From: Proteromonas lacertae
Taxonomy: Eukaryota > Sar > Bigyra > Opalinata > Proteromonadidae
Length of the DNA: 21,271 nucleotides
Assembly: GCA_002245135.1 (NCBI GenBank)
Contig: NGBS01001021.1
Location: 1 to 21,271 of the forward strand
Direction: 5' to 3'
Shown: in pieces, positions 14,750 through 21,271 of the stretch
How positions within the stretch are numbered: position 1 is the first letter of the stretch
How the letters are laid out: every line of letters starts with the position of its first letter
Notes under the pieces: generated by a model
Seen by the model: only the letters and a program-made list of their open reading frames with translations
Databases searched by the model: none
Told to the model about the DNA's origin: nothing
Translations under genes and position numbers: made by a program

Positions 14750-15277
14750 ATGTCAAAACCAAAAAATAAAAAGAGTTTAAAAGAAGCATTTACTAAACAG
14801 TTATTGAAACGTATTAAAAGAAGAGCTAAAGTAAATCGATTTAACAAAGCTTTGAAAAAGAAAATAAGTAAATCAGTTGGTGTAAGAGTAAATGAAGAAA
14901 GTATTATGAGGAATAGAATGAGAGAAGCAGCTTATAGCAATTTCAATTTGGATCAAGTAGCTACAGAGAATGATTTGAAAATGCTTCCAATTTTGTTAGC
15001 AGATAAATCATTAACTAAGGAAAAGAAATTAGCATTACAGAGTTATTATGATGCATTAAAAAGTGGACAAATAACAGCTAAAAACAGAGATTCATTTTTT
15101 GGTCCAGTTCAATCTGCACTGTTAAAATCATTACCTTATGATAGTTATAAAAGTGTGAATGATAATTTAGCTTATATCAAAAATGTTATGCCTGCTTTGC
15201 CTGGAGGAGGAGGTAGTTTGAATGGTGATTTAGCAGTAGCTATTGCAAATGAATTAGCTAAACGGAGGCATCTCTAA
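14750..15277 (+). CDS. Basic small protein with one adenain-like cleavage site
   Basis: The first 45 residues are very basic (for example KRIKRRAKVNRFNKALKKK), which suits DNA condensation or nuclear targeting. The middle (about 50-140) is helical and probably folded. Near the end lies ALPGGGGSLNG; LPGG-G (residues 150-154) matches the adenovirus protease consensus (L)XGG-X. That makes it a plausible precursor of a core or scaffold protein processed by the protease encoded about 1.5 kb away. It has its own strong upstream element and sits between the 155-residue gene and the coiled-coil gene. The family is not recognised, and the core-protein role is inferred. Confidence 0.7.
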   Translation: MSKPKNKKSLKEAFTKQLLKRIKRRAKVNRFNKALKKKISKSVGVRVNEESIMRNRMREAAYSNFNLDQVATENDLKMLPILLADKSLTKEKKLALQSYYDALKSGQITAKNRDSFFGPVQSALLKSLPYDSYKSVNDNLAYIKNVMPALPGGGGSLNGDLAVAIANELAKRRHL

Positions 15278-15303
15278 TCCATATGTTAGCTCCAAGATAG
15301 GAT

Positions 15304-15612
15304 CTGCACCACCTCCACCGCCACCTTCACGTTTTGGTGGACCTCCTGGAGGATTTGGTAGTTATCCTCCCCCACCTCCTCCACCTGGTCCAGGAAGCTA
15401 TATACCACCTCCTCCTCCTAGTAGTAAATCTGGTAGTAGTGGTGGTACATCACTTCCTCCTCCTCCTCCTCCACCGCCACCACCACCATCATCATCAATG
15501 TCAGTTCCATCAGCTGCACCACCTTCGCCTACGCCTTCACCTCCACCTCCACCTCCTCCTGCTCCATCAGCACCACCTGCTCCATCAGGACCACCTGCTC
15601 CAACAGGTCCAT
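15304..15612 (+). repeat. Proline-codon (CCT/CCA) low-complexity tract
   Basis: About 300 bases rich in CCT, CCA, CCACC and CCTCCT units, much richer in GC than the surroundings. They encode Pro-rich sequence with Gly/Ser interruptions, which continues into the start of the coiled-coil frame. Such tracts are prone to length change between copies. Confidence 0.75.
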
Positions 15613-18188
15613 CTTCTGAAGAAATTAAATTACAGAAAAAACTAGATGTTGTAACAAAAGAGGCTGATAAATATAGAAATATGATAACTGATATATTAAA
15701 AGAAAAAGATGAAGCATTAGCTGCTTATAATAAATTTAAAGCAGATACTGCAGCAGAGATAAAAAAGTTTAATAAAGAACATGCTGATGATAAAGCAGCA
15801 CAACAACAGAATTATGATAATATGGTTAAATTAAAAGCAGATGAAGCTGAAAGAATAAAAAATGAATTGAATCAAGCTAAATTAAAGTATGATGATGCAA
15901 GTAAAAAATTGAATGCTTATGAAAAAGCAGAATTATCATTACAAAGCAAAATGAATAATTTACTAAGTAGAGTAAATGATTTAAATGATCAAAATATGAA
16001 ATATCAAAGTGATATATCTAATTTAGCTGCCAAAAATGATATTTATCAAAATCAAATAAATGATTTAGATGTACAAAATCATGGATTAGGATTACAAGTA
16101 AATACATTAACTAATCAAAATAAGGATTATTTAAGTGAAATAGAAAAAATGAAAGTGAATATATCTTCATATCAGTCAGAAATACAAAATTTAAAAACTG
16201 CATTAACAGAAGCTAAAGGAAATGTACAAAAAAAGAAACTTGAATATGATGATTTACTTAATGAATATAAAAAATATAAAAAGGATCATGATCCTACTGG
16301 TGGTCATCAACTAACTGTTAATGAAAGAAAACAATTAAATGATTTAGAATTAGAATTAATAACTAAAAAAAGTGAATTAAACATAGCAGCACAAGAAAAA
16401 ATAGCTTTGCAGAATAATTTAAAAACTCTAAGAAATGAAAGAGATGATTTAGTTACTGAAAATACTTCTTATAAGGATATGGTAGAACGTTTAAAACAAC
16501 AAAAAGAAGAAATTAATAAATTATTTGAAAGTAACAAGATTCAATTAAACAATAAAGAAAATATTCTTGAAGAATTTAAAAGTAAGCATAAATTATATGC
16601 TCAGAAATATAATGAAGAAAGTTATCAAGAATTAAAAAGTTTATATGAAAAACAAATTAGAGAATTAAAACAACAGAATGAAGAATTGAAAAATGCAAAT
16701 TCTCAAAATAAAAGAGAATTAAATTTAGCATTGAATAATGCAGAAAATCTTAAGGCACAACATTTAGCAGAAATAAATAAAAAGAATGAAGAAATCAAAG
16801 GAATAAAAGAAGTAAAAGATCAAATAGAAAACGATTACAGATTATATAAAAAAGGAAATATAGCAGAAATAGAACAAAATAAAGCAATTTTAAATAATAG
16901 AATTAGTGAACTAGAAACACAAAAAAGACAAGATGCAATAAATTTTCAAGCATTGAATGAAAAATTAAGTATGAAAGAAACAGAGATATTAAAACTAAAA
17001 ATGGATCATGATAGTGTAGAACAAGATTTGGCTAGTCTTCAACATAGTTATAATAGTGTTACAGAAGAATTACAAAATGCATTATTAAATCATGATACTG
17101 ATACATCAAAATTAGAACAAATGCAAAGTTTAATTGAAAAATCAATGGAAGAGCATAAACAAAAATTATCTGAACAAGAAATGATGTATAACGAAGTAAT
17201 AGCAAAAAATAGAAAATTAAATGAAACAATAGCTGAAATCAATAATAAATATGAAAAAACAATAGCAGCAAAATTAAAAATGGTAGAAGCTGCTAACAAT
17301 AACATGGCTAAAGTTGTTAAAGCTAAAGAACAAGAACATTCTAATAACATGAGTAAATTATTACAACAAATGGAAGAACAAAAAGCAGTATATGAAGCAA
17401 AATTAAAAAATACAATTAATAATGCTCACAAAGCATCTTATAATGATTTAGGAGTTGTGCAATATCCTATGATGAATGATGTAATATACAATGAACCAAC
17501 TTTAGATTTAACAATACCACAACCTGTAAATACAGATATAGTCAATCCAGAATTATTAACACATCCTCAAAACAATGTTCCTAGTAATGAAGAAGAAGAA
17601 AGCGAAGAGAATATATTTGATCCATTTAGAAAAGAAAATATAGATGACAAGTTAAACAGAATAAATCAATATTTCCAAACTAAAAATATAGATGAAAGCA
17701 ATGTAGATCCAATGACTTTAACTTATAATCAAGTAAGAAAGTTTATAGAAAAACGTAAACCAGGTCATAAAAACAAAAGAATGAATATAAGTCAAGATGA
17801 GCCAGTTAACGAAATGCAAATAAAAAGAAAACATAGATATTTAGAAAATGAACCAGATCCTAAAAGATCAGTTACTGAAAATTATTATGAAATTGCTAAG
17901 AATTCATATAACGAAAAAAGTAATTATAAAATTGAACCAAAATATACTGATGAATATATCAATCCCAATGATAATACTTATAATCATGTTATGCCACATA
18001 AACCTCAAGAAAAAAAATATCAAACTATAGAGCCATTATTTGATACTAATAACTTCCCAGCATATGATATTACAGAAATGGATCCAGAAATTAATAGTGT
18101 GGCAAATAGTATTTTTGGCAATTTTCAAGAAGAAATTCCATCATGGAATGGAATAGATGTTCCGCATTATGAACTAGAAGCATATTAA
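15498..18188 (+). CDS. Long coiled-coil protein with Pro-rich N-terminus, 896 residues
   Basis: Three parts are visible. A Pro/Ala/Ser segment (about residues 1-40) comes first; the proline-rich open frame also extends upstream of the first ATG, so the true start is uncertain. A nearly unbroken coiled coil follows from about 45 to 645, rich in Lys, Glu, Asn and Gln with heptad-like spacing. Last is an acidic, mostly disordered C-terminus of about 250 residues (DLTIPQPVNTD, NEEEESEENIFDPF, basic GHKNKRMN). Long coiled-coil proteins occur in some Polintons, and a fibre, scaffold or internal virion role is possible; no enzymatic motif is seen. It is the last gene of the plus-strand group and converges on the polymerase. 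Confidence 0.78.
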   Translation: MSVPSAAPPSPTPSPPPPPPPAPSAPPAPSGPPAPTGPSSEEIKLQKKLDVVTKEADKYRNMITDILKEKDEALAAYNKFKADTAAEIKKFNKEHADDKAAQQQNYDNMVKLKADEAERIKNELNQAKLKYDDASKKLNAYEKAELSLQSKMNNLLSRVNDLNDQNMKYQSDISNLAAKNDIYQNQINDLDVQNHGLGLQVNTLTNQNKDYLSEIEKMKVNISSYQSEIQNLKTALTEAKGNVQKKKLEYDDLLNEYKKYKKDHDPTGGHQLTVNERKQLNDLELELITKKSELNIAAQEKIALQNNLKTLRNERDDLVTENTSYKDMVERLKQQKEEINKLFESNKIQLNNKENILEEFKSKHKLYAQKYNEESYQELKSLYEKQIRELKQQNEELKNANSQNKRELNLALNNAENLKAQHLAEINKKNEEIKGIKEVKDQIENDYRLYKKGNIAEIEQNKAILNNRISELETQKRQDAINFQALNEKLSMKETEILKLKMDHDSVEQDLASLQHSYNSVTEELQNALLNHDTDTSKLEQMQSLIEKSMEEHKQKLSEQEMMYNEVIAKNRKLNETIAEINNKYEKTIAAKLKMVEAANNNMAKVVKAKEQEHSNNMSKLLQQMEEQKAVYEAKLKNTINNAHKASYNDLGVVQYPMMNDVIYNEPTLDLTIPQPVNTDIVNPELLTHPQNNVPSNEEEESEENIFDPFRKENIDDKLNRINQYFQTKNIDESNVDPMTLTYNQVRKFIEKRKPGHKNKRMNISQDEPVNEMQIKRKHRYLENEPDPKRSVTENYYEIAKNSYNEKSNYKIEPKYTDEYINPNDNTYNHVMPHKPQEKKYQTIEPLFDTNNFPAYDITEMDPEINSVANSIFGNFQEEIPSWNGIDVPHYELEAY

Positions 18189-18228
18189 AATAAAACAATC
18201 ATAAAAATATATAAGTATTAATTAATTA

Positions 18229-21200
18229 TTATTTTTTATATCCATATGGCAATGTATTGTATTTATCAAAAAAATATCTTTTATCATCATAATAGGTTAA
18301 GCCAGTTTTGTTTTGTACTGTTGTATAAACATTATGATGTATTGATTTGATTTGACATACTTCATATTTTTGACTTTTACTAGCACCTTCAACAAAATCA
18401 TTGTATATATCATAAGTTATTTTTCTAGAAACTTTCACATTAATACCTTTATAACGATTGTCACTATTTGTATTATTATCAGAATCATCATTCACTTTCT
18501 CCTTTTCGTATATATAACATTTTGATTTTAATCCTATAAACTTTGTTATAACATACAGGTTTACATTATTCTTATCCTGCTCTTCAAATTTTAATCGATT
18601 TAGTGTACCTGGATGAACAGCTCTATGTATATCTAACTTATAATTTTCTAAATAAGGATTTTTCAGATTACTTCCATCAATCCAATTATTAAAGATAGGA
18701 TCCTCTATGTCTTCAAAAATATCATTAGTTTCAACTGAGAAAAGTAAACTATCAGTATCAGTCATACATAGTGTTAGCTTATCAGAACCATATTTTTTAT
18801 CTAATACATCATACCAATATTTTTGCATTTTGAGTTTAGATAGCGCTAAGATAACCATTCCAATTTGTATAGGTTTATTAATTTCATATAGCTTCTTATG
18901 AAAATGTGCAATTCTTAAATCACCTTCAATAATGATAAAGTCTTTAAACCATGGATCACTTGCAGCATTAATCATTTGATCTTCATTAGTAATTAAAGAA
19001 ATGTTACTTCTCTTTTCAACACGTTCCATAAATTTACCGCATAAGCTATTCATTAATTTCTTTATATAGTCTGCAGTAGTATTTTGATTGTTTTCCTTAG
19101 CTTGGACTCTTTTTTGTACCATAGTATTAATATATTTACCCATATATAGACCTTCAGTAAATCTCATTATTCTGTACACTTTACCCACTTTATAGCCATG
19201 TTCAACTGCAAACTTCAAATTTGGTAGTGTATTATATATTTTTCTTTAGGATACAAATCAGTTATTAATTTCTCAGTAGCATGGTAAGTACCTCTTTCTT
19301 TATGTATAATACCAAGATTTTCAGCTCTTTCAGTTTGTATATCAGATAACCATTCTTTAGGTATTTTCTTCCTTTCAGGTAACAATGGGTATTCTTTAAA
19401 CTTGTCTTGTAGCTCTATAGGTAACTCGATATCAACTTCTAATATATAACCAAAATCATTATTCTCTAATCTATCTTGATCCATTTCTTCATAATATGGG
19501 CAAATCAAGTATACTTCTAATGTAATAGAATTTGGATCAATAAATTCAAAGTCATCTAAAGGCATTTTCATAAATTTGTTATTAGCATCTTCCTTACGCT
19601 TACCAATATATGATAATCCTCCGTATAAACCATTCAATATAAAATCATAGTATTCAGGTTCACAAAATAATTTAAGTTCCACATCAGATACTTGTAAGAA
19701 TAAATCAAGTGATAAGCTGGGTAATGAAATATACCAACAAGGATCTATGTGAAAAGTATCAAATATATTATCTCTAAAATCATTAAATATAGACTGAAGG
19801 ATATAAACATCGATTTTCAAGTAAAATAAATTGTATTCACGTATATTATCAAATCCAAATATTTGATTTACTTCCATAGCAAAATCAAATTCTTCAGGTT
19901 TAATAGTTTCATTATCATTCAATTTAGACTTAAAATCATCTATAGTAAGATCTTTGAAATTTTCTTCAAAAGCTTCAAGAGATGTCATATGCTCATATGG
20001 AAAATAATTCTTTTGAAGTAAGTATTTTTCAATATTTTCATCATCTAGGTAATGTCCATTATATTCTTTAAAATTCTCATAAATTGTTTTGAATTTTTCT
20101 TTCTTAGTATTATTTAATTCTGCTGTAATTTTTAGATCATTAGTTAAATTTGCTAGAGAACCTGCTAAGAATAAATAACTATCAATAAACACCAAATTTT
20201 TGTATTGTATACACTTATAGTTTCATTGTATTAGGTATAATATGAGTGGACTATTAGTTATTGCCAGCAATTTGGCTAATTCCTTTACTATGAAATGCTG
20301 GTCATATTTCATAGCATTATGACCTATTATTGGTACTTTTAATTTATATCAATATTAAGATTCTCATTACTACCAATTGAAGCAATATAATGGCCTGTGA
20401 AATGATCATGGTGAAGTACCTTTACATGATCAATAGAATTAAATGGTTTACCACAAAAGTCACATTTTCTTTTTTATTATGTATATCCTTAGCTATTTCA
20501 TCTCCATCAAAAGGTTTAGGATTAGCTAGTCTGTAATTGTAAACTGTACATATTTGATCATATATATTTAATATATCCAATACAAAATCATTTTCAATAT
20601 TATGATCCTCATTTTGTTTATATTTAATCACAGTAAAACTGTTTATATCTGGTATTTTACTATCTACATAGATACAGTAGGAATAAAGCTTATGCCTAGC
20701 CATAATAGATTGCTCAGTTTTGATAATTCTATTCTAGTATCATTATTATCTATTTTCTTCCATAGATTTATATCTACTTAAATTCAATTCATTATCATAA
20801 GGTACAAAATAAGTTTCAGTATCATAATACATAACAACTGCAATGTTTGGAGGTGAGTCCAATGTCTAAATTTTAAGTATGATTTTTCTTTATCATCTTT
20901 ATCAGGGAATAATCTTAATACATTCTCTTTATCTTGACAGTCATATATTTGGTGACTATTAAAGGATCCATCATCGTAAGTATAGAAGAGACAATATGAC
21001 ACACAAATATATTATTAGTATTATTCTTTTTATCTATCATTTTCTAAATAGAGCAGGTAAGGTATTTATGTCACATAGTGTGAATTTCCATCTTCATTTT
21101 TTTATTAGCAATAGATTTACAACACTATATTTTTTAGATTTCTTTTGTTTAGATAAATGAATGGGTAAGAATATTTCTTCTTTATCTTTAGCAATATCAA

Positions 21201-21271
21201 TATAAAATATATTCAGATTTAGATGGTTCTTTGTTTCAAACTTATCAATAGATTCATTGTCTGTAGCATCA
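18229..21271 (-). pseudogene. POLB: Protein-primed family B DNA polymerase, broken, runs off window
   Basis: This is the Polinton replicative polymerase, of the protein-primed B family. The C-terminal palm lies toward 18.2-19.2 kb, with the motif B-like KKLMNSLCGKF and the motif C signature CMTDTDSLLF. The exonuclease and TPR-type insertions lie toward 19.2-20.2 kb (for example LPSLSLDLFLQ and LNGLYGGLSYIGKR). Near 20.4-20.47 kb is the Cys-Cys/His element typical of Polinton polymerases (CDFCGKPF, then DHVKVLHHDHFTGHY). More N-terminal sequence continues to the right edge and beyond. The copy looks broken, with at least three breaks. It faces the plus-strand virion genes. The family is secure from motifs B and C and the zinc-finger element. 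Confidence 0.9.

Larger units (their letters stand above)
1..21271. mobile_element. Polinton/Maverick-class virus-like element, internal part
   Basis: The window carries the diagnostic Polinton set: RVE integrase, protein-primed family B polymerase, packaging ATPase, adenain-like protease, double jelly-roll major capsid and penton proteins. Accessory genes fill the rest, with gaps mostly under 200 bases. No terminal inverted repeat or target duplication was recognised, and the polymerase continues past the right edge, so the element is at least about 21 kb and its ends lie outside; the left limit is unknown. The copy looks partly broken, with at least three or four breaks, mainly in the polymerase region, while the capsid, ATPase, protease and most accessory frames look whole. 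That points to a fairly young insertion. The class is certain on gene content; the exact subfamily and host are not determined. Confidence 0.95.

Noticed and set aside
15334-15645. His/Leu-rich ORF of 103 residues
   Set aside because: It is an off-frame reading of the proline-codon repeat.
17090-17350. Antisense Cys/Leu-rich ORF
   Set aside because: It is a shadow of the coiled-coil gene.
1-21271. An LTR retrotransposon or retrovirus, suggested by the integrase
   Set aside because: No reverse transcriptase, gag or LTRs are seen, and capsid, packaging ATPase, adenain-like protease and family B polymerase identify a Polinton.
1-21271. A Tlr-type element in a ciliate nucleus
   Set aside because: Those hosts read TAA and TAG as Gln; here the main frames are open and end normally in the standard code.
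1-21271. A virophage of the mavirus type
   Set aside because: The gene set overlaps, but the length, the gene order (penton, capsid, ATPase on one strand, protease apart) and the many accessory genes fit a Polinton better. Relatedness is not excluded.
1-21271. tRNA genes, rRNA or CRISPR arrays
   Set aside because: No cloverleaf, conserved rRNA segment or regularly spaced repeat array was seen.

Overview
The window is almost entirely one large virus-like element of the Polinton/Maverick class, lying in the AT-rich DNA of a eukaryote. The hallmark set is present: an RVE-family integrase, a protein-primed family B DNA polymerase, an A32/FtsK-like packaging ATPase, an adenovirus-type cysteine protease, and the two jelly-roll capsid proteins (major capsid and penton). 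Genes are tightly packed on both strands, show no obvious introns and read in the standard code. The host cannot be named from this sequence. An AT-rich animal, protist or glomeromycete-like fungus would all fit. Both ends of the element appear to lie outside the window: no terminal inverted repeats were recognised and the polymerase runs off the right edge.

Layout, left to right. 0.1-0.9 kb: two small minus-strand genes of unknown function. 1.0-3.0 kb: an unknown plus-strand gene and the integrase. 3.2-6.0 kb: four minus-strand accessory genes (Lys/Glu-rich coiled coil, single-pass membrane protein, zinc-finger protein, Pro-containing acidic protein). 6.05-6.45 kb: a gap with nested inverted repeats. 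6.5-10.0 kb: the minus-strand morphogenesis cluster, in transcription order penton, major capsid, ATPase and small membrane protein. 10.1-12.8 kb: a large plus-strand gene of unknown function and a short ORF after it. 12.7-13.3 kb: the minus-strand protease. 13.4-18.2 kb: four plus-strand genes, probably virion components (a basic protein VI/core-like protein, two small proteins, a long coiled-coil protein). 18.2 kb to the right edge: the DNA polymerase, minus strand, broken.

Working together, the polymerase would copy the element, the integrase insert it, the two jelly-roll proteins form the shell, the ATPase fill it and the protease mature it. Three matches to the adenovirus-protease cleavage consensus occur in two basic proteins beside the protease, which suggests they are its substrates.

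The most notable non-coding signal is a repeated upstream element, roughly ATTCAT-(n)-ATAAATTTCTT followed by a T-run and a TATA-like stretch. It begins about 47-60 bases before the start codon of at least nine genes, with closer-set or weaker versions before a few more. This looks like an element-specific promoter class. The copy is a fossil with at least three or four breaks, most of them in the polymerase; most other genes look whole, so the insertion is probably fairly young.
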